Of a stretch of 32,453 bases of DNA, positions 17,153 through 25,079 are shown piece by piece. The stretch spans positions 1-32,453 of the forward strand of contig NZ_MKFI01000018.1 of assembly GCF_001982635.1 (NCBI RefSeq). The letters run 5' to 3'. This stretch comes from Bradyrhizobium mercantei. GTDB lineage: Bacteria; Pseudomonadota; Alphaproteobacteria; Rhizobiales; Xanthobacteraceae. Under the pieces are notes generated by a model. It was not told the DNA's origin. It saw only the letters and a list, made by a program, of their open reading frames with translations, and made no database searches. Position 1 is the stretch's first letter. Each line of letters begins with the position of its first letter. A program made the position numbers and the translations under genes.

Positions 17153-18280
17153 ATGTACGAGTTCAAGCAAGAAACGAAGGCGCTTGTCGAGTTGGTTCGG
17201 CGAATCGTCAAAGATCACCAGACGCGGCTCGAGGTGCGAAGGCTTAGAGGTGAGAAGCTGACCTCCGCGGACTTCCAACCCGGACGGGAGGCGGCTAGGA
17301 AGTCTGGATTGTGGGGACTCAGCCTGCCGCGCCGCCTGGGTGGCGCGGAGCTTCGTCTCGTGGATCGACTGGCTGTCATTGAAGAAAACAGGAAAAGCCT
17401 GACGCCAATTCGCTTCGGGGGCGACGCCTTGCCCGACTTGCTCCACCTGGAGGGCGAGCAGAAGGTGCGATACCTTGACCCGTTTCTGTCTGATGCTACT
17501 GGGATATGTTTTGCCCTGACCGAGCCGGGTGGCGGCTCTGATCCGGCTCGCAATACTTTGACCCGAGCAAAGCGCGACGGTAACGGTTGGTTGATCAATG
17601 GCTCCAAGCTCTGGGTCAGCGACTTCAATGAAGCCGATCGCGTATTTGTTTTTGCTCGCTTGGCCGGGGAAAATGCAGCTTCCACTATTTCAATGTTCGC
17701 TGTGGAGAAGCAAAATCCCGGTCTCATCGCACGTGAGGTACCGATGCTAGGAGGGTACACGACGCATCAGCTGATTTTTGAAGATTGCAGAGTAGACGAG
17801 ATGGCGCGCATTGGCCCTGAAGGGGCCGGATTCAAAGGTGCACAAGAAGCACTCAATGCCACCCGGTTCGCTAATGCGGCGGCGACCCTCGGAATTGCGC
17901 AGCGCTGCTACGATATGATGGTAGAACACGCGAAGGGTCGCGTTCTATTCGGAGGCGCGCTCAGCGATAAGCAAGCGATCCAGTCGATGATAGTCGATTC
18001 ATGGATAGAAATTCAGCAGAACCGGTTGATGATGTACACCTGCGCCGAGAAACATGACCGCGGTGAGGATGCGCGGGTTGAAGCAAGCATGACCAAATTG
18101 ACCTGCACGGAAATGGTCGGCCGCGTCATTGACCGCGCAATCCAAATTCATGGCGGTGCTGGTTGTACGTATGAGAGCCCACTTGCTCACTGGTACGACA
18201 GTCAACGAATGTCACGCATCTGGGTAGGGGCGAGCGAAGTTCTGAAGTATCGCGTGCTTGCGCGGCATCTGCTGGCGTGA
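17153..18280 (+). CDS. Acyl-CoA dehydrogenase paralogue 1, catalytic Glu replaced
   Basis: 375 aa. ATG 17153 is preferred over ATG 17111 because the tandem paralogue begins at the same MYEFK. The N-terminal helical domain is followed by the FAD/acyl-CoA motif FALTEPGGGSDPA (120-132), DGNGWLINGSKLWVSD (142-157), the C-terminal domain with RVLFGGALSDKQAIQ (263-277) and IHGGAGCTYESPLAHWYDSQR (332-352). In medium- and short-chain enzymes the alpha-proton base is Glu in YEG(T/A); here that position is Val358 (RIWVGASEV). The alternative base position of isovaleryl- and long-chain enzymes (around 237) is Thr, as in MCAD, so neither base is visible. It may be inactive, act as a partner of paralogue 2, or have a changed reaction. 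A sigma-54-like promoter lies upstream. Confidence 0.93.
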   Translation: MYEFKQETKALVELVRRIVKDHQTRLEVRRLRGEKLTSADFQPGREAARKSGLWGLSLPRRLGGAELRLVDRLAVIEENRKSLTPIRFGGDALPDLLHLEGEQKVRYLDPFLSDATGICFALTEPGGGSDPARNTLTRAKRDGNGWLINGSKLWVSDFNEADRVFVFARLAGENAASTISMFAVEKQNPGLIAREVPMLGGYTTHQLIFEDCRVDEMARIGPEGAGFKGAQEALNATRFANAAATLGIAQRCYDMMVEHAKGRVLFGGALSDKQAIQSMIVDSWIEIQQNRLMMYTCAEKHDRGEDARVEASMTKLTCTEMVGRVIDRAIQIHGGAGCTYESPLAHWYDSQRMSRIWVGASEVLKYRVLARHLLA

Positions 18281-18588
18281 TCGCTGGTTCAGAAGAACCT
18301 AGATAAATCGAGCCCGGTAAGCAGCGCTATGATGGCGAGTCAGGATCGTCCGAAGAAATCAGAAGGCTGACGTTCCGTAAATCGGGCGCCAATCAATCTC
18401 GCATGCGGCAGTTCCTGTAGTTGCACCAGCGACAGGTTCTGCGCGATGCGACCGCAATTGAAGGGAGCGGCCATTGTATCTAAGGACCGCCCCTTAGAAT
18501 GCCAGGGTGAAACTCAAGTGTGAGCGGGATGAGATGCTGCGGCGGCCGACAGTTTAGCCAGGGCTAATGAGATGAGGGCAAAGAGAAG
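18281..18588. other. Spacer between the tandem dehydrogenase genes
   Basis: No gene. No TGT-N10-ACA site, and only a poor GG-N10-GC match near 18524. A 308-nt gap makes read-through from the first dehydrogenase possible but unproven. Confidence 0.4.
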
Positions 18589-19746
18589 ATGTATGAGTTC
18601 AAAGAACAAACACGGGCACTCGTCGAGCTTGTTCGTAAAATCATGAAGGAGTACCAGGAGCCACTCGAAAAGCGAAAGCTTAGGGGCGAGAATCTGTTCC
18701 TGGCAGACTATGAGCCTGGACGGGACGCTGCGCGGAGGGCTGGCCTGTGGGGGCTCAGCCTGCCAGTCGAATTCGGCGGCGCGAACCTTTCTCTTGTCGA
18801 TCGACTTGCCGTCATTGAGGAAAACAGGAAATGCCTAACACCGATCCTCTTTGGAGGTGAGGTCCTCCCCGACTTGCTCCATTTGCGGGACGAGCAGAGA
18901 GCCCGTTACCTCGATCCCATCCTGTCTGATGCCAATCGATGCGCCTTTGCGTTTGTTGAGCCCGAGGGCGGATCGGATCCGGCTCGGAAGACGTTCACTT
19001 GGGCGAAGCGGGATGGCGATGAATGGATCATCAACGGTTCAAAGAGTTTCGTCAGCGGCTTCGAGAATGCTGACTTCGTGTTCGTGTTGGCTCGCACCGG
19101 CGAAGAACAAGGTGCGCAGAGTATGTCTATGTTCGCGGTGCAAAGAGGCAGCCCGGGGCTCATCGAAGACGGTCCAGTGTTGATGCTCGGCGGAGCGAAG
19201 TCGATCGATAGAGGCAACCATATTACTACATACCGGCTGACATTCGAAAATTGCAGAGTTGACGATCTTGCGCGCATTGGCGCCGAAGGCGCAGGATTCA
19301 AGGAAGCTCAGGACGCGCTGAGTTGGACGCGATTCCGGAGCGCTGCGGCCGCGATCGGCATTGCCGAGCGGTGCTACGAAATGATGGTCGAATACGCCAA
19401 GCAACGAAACCTGTTCGGAGGACCGCTTAGCGATAAACAGGCTATTCAGTCAGATATCGTGGACTCATGGATCGAAATCCAGCAGAATCGACTGATGATG
19501 TACAGATACGCCGAGAAAGGCGATCGCGGTGATGACACGCGCGTCGAAGCGGCTGTGACCAAGCTGACGTGTACCGAGATGTCCGGACGTATCATCGATC
19601 GTGCCATCCGGATTCATGGCGGCGCGGGCTGCACCTATGAAAGTCCGCTTGCGCACTGGTACGACAAACAACGCATGGCCCGTATCTACGAGGGTGCAAC
19701 CGAGGTTCTCAAGTACCGGGTGCTCGCCCGCAGGCTTTTCGCTTGA
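18589..19746 (+). CDS. Acyl-CoA dehydrogenase paralogue 2
   Basis: 385 aa from ATG 18589 with AAGAGAAG just upstream. Very similar to paralogue 1 throughout: FAFVEPEGGSDPA, DGDEWIINGSKSFVSG, NLFGGPLSDKQAIQ, GGAGCTYESPLAHWYD. It retains Glu368 in RIYEGATEV, the catalytic base position of short/medium-chain acyl-CoA dehydrogenases, so it should form the alpha-beta double bond in an acyl-CoA, passing electrons to an ETF. It has a ten-residue insertion around 201-210 (GAKSIDRGNHIT region) relative to paralogue 1. The local ETF-alpha gene is broken, so another ETF must serve it. Substrate chain length cannot be told. Confidence 0.94.
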   Translation: MYEFKEQTRALVELVRKIMKEYQEPLEKRKLRGENLFLADYEPGRDAARRAGLWGLSLPVEFGGANLSLVDRLAVIEENRKCLTPILFGGEVLPDLLHLRDEQRARYLDPILSDANRCAFAFVEPEGGSDPARKTFTWAKRDGDEWIINGSKSFVSGFENADFVFVLARTGEEQGAQSMSMFAVQRGSPGLIEDGPVLMLGGAKSIDRGNHITTYRLTFENCRVDDLARIGAEGAGFKEAQDALSWTRFRSAAAAIGIAERCYEMMVEYAKQRNLFGGPLSDKQAIQSDIVDSWIEIQQNRLMMYRYAEKGDRGDDTRVEAAVTKLTCTEMSGRIIDRAIRIHGGAGCTYESPLAHWYDKQRMARIYEGATEVLKYRVLARRLFA

Positions 19747-20191
19747 GAGCTATGCAAGTTGATCTAAGCAGCAGTGCTAGTGCTCAGAGTTAGCTGGTAT
19801 GTCAGGAAGAGAGACTCCCGGTTGGCGATCGATTGACATGAGGTTGGAATTTGTAGTCAACGCCGGCCTTGCCGTTTGTTGAGGACTGTGAAGGGAGCTC
19901 CTGCGCCGCAGATCAGTGAGTTGCCGTTAGGCTACGTTCGCGCCGGTCATGTTGAGAACGTTCGACGTGCCTGCGCGAAGCTTGGACCAGCAGACCAGCA
20001 GGGCTATCGATATTCTCAGCATATAGGGTTCTGTGACAGGCTTGGTCGATGCTGCGGCAATCCTGTTGGGCAGGTCGACCGCTCAATTGTGATGTTTATC
20101 GATGATGCTGCTTCCTTGTGCCTGATCTACAGCAGAACTAGAAATTAAGGTTCGGCTGTGGCTCCGGGCGCCTATCGGAGCGAGTGATCTG
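19747..20191. other. Intergenic region without recognised gene
   Basis: An open frame at 19876-20148 has no recognisable domain and no Shine-Dalgarno. Nothing else seen before the IS630 end at 20192. Confidence 0.4.
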
Positions 20192-21370
20192 GTCATCTGG
20201 AACGCAAATTCGTCGCATTAGTTGATTGCTCGAATCTCTAGAGAGGAGCGTGCTAGTGGCGAATGCAGGTATGCGAGGCCGGCCGATCGCGCTGTTAGTG
20301 CTTAGTCCGCAGGAGCGGGCGTACTTGGAGAGGCAAGTTCGTCGTCATCGTGTAGCCGATCGCCATCTGAGTGGTGCCGCGCGATCCTGCGATGTGCAGA
20401 TGATCTGCCAGGCAAGTCTGTGGCTGCCGAACTTGGCATCCATGAACACACCGTTGGCAAGTGGCGCCGCCGATTCTTGAAGGATCGCTGTGATGGTCTG
20501 CTTGACGAAGCCCGCCCTGGCCGCCCTCGAACCATCGACGACGATCAGGTTGCTGAAGTAATCGAGGACATTGCGTACGACACCGCCCGACGCGACGCAC
20601 TGGTCGATCCGCTCGATGGCTGCGGAAACTGGCTTTTCTCACACCACGATCCGCCGAATGTGGACGGCGTTCGGCTTGCAGCCGCACCGCAGCCAGACAT
20701 TTAAACTGTCGAGCGATCCGCTATTCGTCGATAAGGTCCGCGATATTGTCAGGCGTTACCTGTCCCACCGAACCGAGCCGCTGTCCTCAGCGTCGTTGAG
20801 AAAAGTCAGATCCAGGCACTCGATCGCGAGCAGCCGGTCTTGCCGATGATGCCTGGGGTGCCGGGAACGTCGCACGCACAGCTATGTGCGGCATGGTACG
20901 GCCACGCTGTTTGCCGCGTTCGACATCGCTTCCGGCTTTGTCATTGACAAATGCTACAAGCGCCGTCTGGCGGTCGAGTACTTGAAGTTCCTCAAAAAGA
21001 TCGACGCTCAAATCCCTGAGGGCTCGCTGTCCACATCGTCATGGACAACTACGCGACCCACAAGACATCCAAGATCAAAGCGTGGCTCGCTCGCCGGCCG
21101 CACTATCTGTCCACTTCACGCCGACTTCCGCGTCATGGATCAATCAGATCGAGCGCTGGTTCGCGGAACTCACCAGAAAGCAGATCCTGCGAGGTGTTCA
21201 CACCTCCGTCAGGCCGCTCGAGGCCGACATCCGTGGTTCATCGAACTGCACAACAACAACCCGAAGCCCTTCAAATGGACCAAGTTTGCAGACCAGATCT
21301 TGGCTCCCGTCAAACGCTTGTGCCACAAAGCCCAGCAGACTTTATGTGGCGAGCTTTAGATTCACCTGAC
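20192..21370 (+). mobile_element. IS630-family element, copy 1 (defective)
   Basis: The left end GTCATCTGGAACGCAAATTC matches the left end of copy 2 (GTCATCTGAAATGTAAGTTC at 27971) and the right end TTTAGATTCACCTGAC matches copy 2's right end. It is flanked by TA on the right (21371-21372) and TG on the left, consistent with the TA target duplication of IS630 with one base decayed. Length about 1.18 kb, as expected. Confidence 0.82.
20256..21359 (+). pseudogene. IS630 transposase, multiple frameshifts (copy 1)
   Basis: Starts at GTG 20256 (VANAGMRGRPIALLVLSPQE). The helix-turn-helix (VAAELGIHEHTVGKWRRRF), ATHWSIRSMAAETGFSHTTI, catalytic HIVMDNYATHKTSKIKAWL and WINQIERWFAELTRKQ all appear but in different frames, with several indels (around 20370, 20690, 20810, 21030, 21110, 21230). 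DDE residues survive individually, but no continuous protein is possible. Confidence 0.88.
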
Positions 21371-21627
21371 TAGAATGACGGAATGGCTGCGCCATGCGAC
21401 GGAGCTGCGATCCGCTCCCAGCACGGCCCCAGAGTGGTCCCACGCACAACAGCGATGCTCAAGGCTATTCGAATAGGTAGCTGCGAAGCACATGGTTCGT
21501 AGTTTAGTTTGCATCAGTCGGAACGATTGCAAGAGAGAATCTGGTTTGGCGTGACATCGTCAGGAATGATGATCGTGTCATTTGAGTAGCCAAGTGCGTT
21601 CTTCGGCAGATCAGAACGGGGATTGAA

Positions 21628-22923
21628 ATGCAGCAGGAGATGACGGTTTCGGATTGTCGTCGTGCACCCGGACGCTTTCGGAACACCGCCTACGTGATCG
21701 ACGAAAGCAAGCTGTATTTCGATGCAGCCCACGCCTCTGGTCTTATGGCTCTCCAGGCGCGGTCCAGGGCTGGACGCACGGTCGCCCTAGGTACCGGCCC
21801 TCTTAACAGTCGAACGCTGGTGACTGATTTCGTGCGGTGCTCCTATCTAGGTCTTGACAATCATCCCGTAGTCATCACAGGCGCGATTGAGGCGATTGAG
21901 GCGCATCGATCGTTGCACTGGTCCTGCGCACGAACGAGGCTAAATTTTGATCTCCTGGCAGAGCTTGAAGAAACCCTGTCGGAGATGTTCTGCGCGCGCG
22001 TGCTCGCATTTTCGACGGTTATGCTTGCCAATCTTGGCGCTATGCCCCTCCTTGCTTCGGGCCAATTGACGGGTGGAAGGAAGCCAGTCGTCGTATTCGA
22101 TCGAATTGCGCATGTATCGCTCGCCTACCACAAGCCGGTCGTGGCTGATGAAACTCGGGTAGAAACAATTGCGCACAACGATCTCGATGCTCTCGAGCGC
22201 CTGTGCCGCGCACATCCGGTGGTCGCCTACGTATGCGACGGTATCTACTCTATGGGAGGGAGTTCGCCCATAAAGGAACTGCGCCAGCTTCAGGAACGTT
22301 ATGGGCTCTTTCTTTTTATCGACGATGCCCATGGCATATCGCTCTTTGGACGCCAAGGCGAAGGATTTGCTCGCTCGCAGTTTCCCCAAGCGCTGGGCGA
22401 GCGTACGATCATAGCAGCATCGCTCGCGAAAGGGTTCGGCGCATCAGGCGGCATGTTGATGCTCGGAGCGGCCAATCATGAAGCTCTGTTTCGACGCTAC
22501 TCCATCCCCTACGCGTTTTCGGTGGCTCCCAATTTGGCGGCGGTTGGTGCTGCGCTCGGCTCGTGCAAGATTCATCGATCCGCAGAACTTGGCGAGCTGC
22601 AACGGAAGCTCGCGCACCGGATCAAGATCTTTGACAATCGGGTCGCAACGACCGAACGAGGCAATCTGTTCCCTATCAGAATGATCGCAATCGGGGAGGA
22701 AGCCAAAGCGATTACGCTGGCAAGAGAGCTCCTCGATGCCGGCTTCTACACTTCTGTAACGTTCTTCCCCACGGTCGCTCGCGGACAAGCGGGAATTCGT
22801 GTGTGTATTACGGCGGATCATGATGCAGGCGATATAGAACGTTTGTGCGACTGCATCCTGGAAAGAGTAGCGTGCACAACCGGACCCGCTATACGGTCAG
22901 TGGCTCCTGATGTGATAGAGTGA
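21628..22923 (+). CDS. PLP-dependent alpha-oxoamine synthase family protein (AONS/KBL/SPT-like)
   Basis: 431 aa from ATG 21628 with GGGG about 8 bases upstream. Fold type I PLP enzyme of the family that condenses an acyl-CoA (or acyl-ACP) with an amino acid and releases CO2. Seen: DFVRCSYLGLDNHP (67-80), His162 in DRIAHVSLAYH (ring-stacking position), CDGIYSMGGSSP (203-214), FIDDAHGISLFG (230-241) with Asp233 and His235, and Lys268 in ASLAKGFGASGG as Schiff-base lysine. The substrate loop differs from BioF, and no bio genes are nearby, so biotin synthesis is unlikely; an aminoketone for a lipid or signal (as in CqsA or SPT) is more plausible. It sits between an IS630 relic and an SDR reductase that could reduce its product. 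No clear promoter was found within 250 bp. Confidence 0.9.
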   Translation: MQQEMTVSDCRRAPGRFRNTAYVIDESKLYFDAAHASGLMALQARSRAGRTVALGTGPLNSRTLVTDFVRCSYLGLDNHPVVITGAIEAIEAHRSLHWSCARTRLNFDLLAELEETLSEMFCARVLAFSTVMLANLGAMPLLASGQLTGGRKPVVVFDRIAHVSLAYHKPVVADETRVETIAHNDLDALERLCRAHPVVAYVCDGIYSMGGSSPIKELRQLQERYGLFLFIDDAHGISLFGRQGEGFARSQFPQALGERTIIAASLAKGFGASGGMLMLGAANHEALFRRYSIPYAFSVAPNLAAVGAALGSCKIHRSAELGELQRKLAHRIKIFDNRVATTERGNLFPIRMIAIGEEAKAITLARELLDAGFYTSVTFFPTVARGQAGIRVCITADHDAGDIERLCDCILERVACTTGPAIRSVAPDVIE

Positions 22924-23264
22924 ACGAATTTACGGAACCGGTCGAGAGGAAACTAGGATGGCGTGATCGTCAGGCATGGAATCTGCAACCACCGAGGGGG
23001 CAACCGCCAAGGAGTGCACATACCAAACTGACTCACAGGCTCTCTTTCAATCGGTCGCCCCCGGTGAGCGCGCGTCCCTCGGGAGATACGATGGGCTTTC
23101 GCATCTTATTGCCGTCGGGGCAACGGAGGGTCTGCCTGGAATGGCTGTAACTGCAGGTCTAGAGGGCCCTAGGCAATCGTCAAGAGACGTACGCCCTCTG
23201 TTCTTGCGCCGTCTGCCAGCCAGGTGGCAACGGTTGCTCGTTTCATTGATGAGCTGGCAGACAC
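22924..23264. other. Spacer between oxoamine synthase and SDR; unknown short frame
   Basis: A frame from ATG 22976 (starting MESATTEGATAKECTYQTD) reads through into the SDR gene in another frame. Its first 90 codons look moderately protein-like (LPGMAVTAGLEG, RPLFLRRLPARWQ) but match no family I know. It may be a remnant. No good sigma-54 signal. Confidence 0.35.
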
Positions 23265-24050
23265 ATGGAATCGGCAAAGTCCAAAGATCAAAGCGACGGG
23301 CGGGTCGCGCTCATCACTGGAGGGGCACGGGGGATCGGATTCGAGATCGTACGGAGATTCTTGGCCGACGGTTATCAGGTTGCCTTCATGTCGACGACAG
23401 CAGAGCATGTGGAGCGGGCGCTAGACACACTTGGCCGCCCGGAAGGCCGGCTCTATGCTGAGAAGGGCGATGTAACGCGACAAGATGAGGTTTCGGGATT
23501 TATTAATCGCGTCCGGGCCCGTTGGGGCGAGATTGCGATTTTGGTGAACAATGCAGGTATTTCTCCCAAACGTGCGGATCAGAATGCACCTTGGTTGTCG
23601 CAGACCTCCTTGGAGGAATGGACGCGGGTTGTTGATGTCAATCTTAGCGGACCGTTCATTCTTACGAGATTTGTTGCGCCGGCAATGATCGCGGAAGGTT
23701 ATGGACGCATTATCAATGTGGGATCGCTCGCAGGCCGTGCTATGCCATTGATCGCAGGACCGCACTATGCCGCGTCGAAGTCCGGACTGGTCGGGTTGAC
23801 CCGCGCTACCGCGCGAGATCTGGCACCGTACGGTATCACGGTCAATTGTGTAGCTCCTGGGCGGGTTCTCAGCGATCTGACTGGACCGGCTGAGGCTCCA
23901 GTCAACAAGACAGCTCTCAACCGGATTCCAGTCGGGCGTTTTGGAACAGCTGAAGAGGTAGCTTACGTAGTGGCCTTTCTGGCCTCATCGGGGGCAGGCT
24001 TTATCACCGGTGCGACCATCGATATGACAGGGGGAGAGTTCTCCGCTTGA
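23265..24050 (+). CDS. SDR-family oxidoreductase (FabG-like 3-ketoreductase)
   Basis: 261 aa from ATG 23265 with a weak ribosome site. Classical short-chain dehydrogenase: cofactor motif GGARGIG (19-25), D69 in GDV, NNAG (95-98), N126 in DVNLSG, Ser154, Tyr168 and Lys172 (YAASK) as catalytic tetrad, and C-terminal ITGATIDMTGGEFSA. No Asp after beta-2; ST/T residues there suggest NADPH. It would reduce a ketone, most simply the aminoketone from the upstream PLP enzyme or a 3-ketoacyl thioester; this pairing is inference from position. The 341-bp gap leaves co-transcription uncertain. Confidence 0.94.
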   Translation: MESAKSKDQSDGRVALITGGARGIGFEIVRRFLADGYQVAFMSTTAEHVERALDTLGRPEGRLYAEKGDVTRQDEVSGFINRVRARWGEIAILVNNAGISPKRADQNAPWLSQTSLEEWTRVVDVNLSGPFILTRFVAPAMIAEGYGRIINVGSLAGRAMPLIAGPHYAASKSGLVGLTRATARDLAPYGITVNCVAPGRVLSDLTGPAEAPVNKTALNRIPVGRFGTAEEVAYVVAFLASSGAGFITGATIDMTGGEFSA

Positions 24051-24627
24051 GGCGATGTTCATTGCAGTTCTGGCGCAAGCGAGTGATCTCGGTCGAACGT
24101 AAGAGAGATCTGTACCGGGAATGTAGGATCTGCGGCCTGCCGCATAGAGCCCCTTAAGCACAGGTGACCAGCTTTTCGGCAGCCCGCCACGTGACCTTGA
24201 GAGAATTGAATTCTATGTATCCGGTCCTAGTGAGCAGGGCAGCGATATCTGCCGCTAGATAGTGCAAGATCAGGAACGCAAGCATCGTATACTGTCCCTG
24301 CGCGGCAATTGAGCACGGCACGGGCTCAATGATGGAACCGGTCGGGCAGCTATCATGTGATCTCTGCACTTGCGGTGATTCAGGTTTGTTCATCTGTGAT
24401 TGCACAACGGTGGCTCGTCATACCTTACCGGAGCAGGCGGCCGCTACCCAAGAAAAGATCGCTCGTCCTAAGCCCCGGACTGCCTAGCGCAACAAGGGAG
24501 GCATCCCATCGATCAACGGCTGGCACCAACACTCGTGCTAGATCATGTGCAGCTCGCTCGATGGACGAAGCCCTGCGGCAACAGCTCCTTACAATAGTCG
24601 AGTGAACTGGTGGGTGGCCCTCACCTC
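24051..24627. other. Intergenic region
   Basis: No gene recognised. CCAGCTTTTCGGCAGC (24168-24183) resembles the core of a rhizobial tts box (TCAGCTTnTCGAAAGCT) but with several mismatches. A minus-strand frame (24405-24154) is unrecognised. Confidence 0.4.
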
Positions 24628-24643
24628 TGTCTTCAATCGGACA
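24628..24643. promoter_or_regulatory. NifA upstream activator sequence (TGT-N10-ACA)
   Basis: TGTCTTCAATCGGACA fits TGT-N10-ACA exactly. It lies about 276 bp upstream of the next sigma-54 promoter, farther than the usual 80-150 bp but within looping range. Confidence 0.62.
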
Positions 24644-24909
24644 TGAGTTGTGCGAGAGAAGAGGCTATACATCAACCGGCGACGCATCGAGTACGGAATT
24701 GAACTTCGGCTTTAGTTCAGAGGTGGCTCCGGCCGTAGCGCCACTCTCCTTAAGTGAATGTCGCTTTTGGGCTCCGACCGATATCCCGATGCCTCGCTTT
24801 CGGCAAACCGATGTGCGTGCACCTCCAAGCATTGTGGCCTTCTGTTGAGATACGACGCCGGTCAGCCTGCCAAGCGTCTGTGCCCAACCCAGTTATCATC
24901 CATTTCTGG

Positions 24910-24925
24910 TGGTACGGGCCTTGCA
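24910..24925 (+). promoter_or_regulatory. Sigma-54 (-24/-12) promoter
   Basis: TGGTACGGGCCTTGCA: GG 24911-24912 and GC 24923-24924, 10 apart, with only one departure from TGGCACG-N4-TTGCA. The predicted start is near 24936, about 145 nt before the CoA-transferase gene. The surrounding 24644-25079 holds no gene. Confidence 0.8.
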
Positions 24926-25079
24926 GAGTTTGACGCGAACGAAGCGAGGAACGATGTCGCCTTGATACTATACCCAGTTGCGAGCAACCCGTAGTGAGCC
25001 GGCATGAGACGAGCTGCACGCGATATTGCGAGCGGCGTGTCGGCCCAGACCAGTTTGACAGAACTTTGAAAGAGCAACG

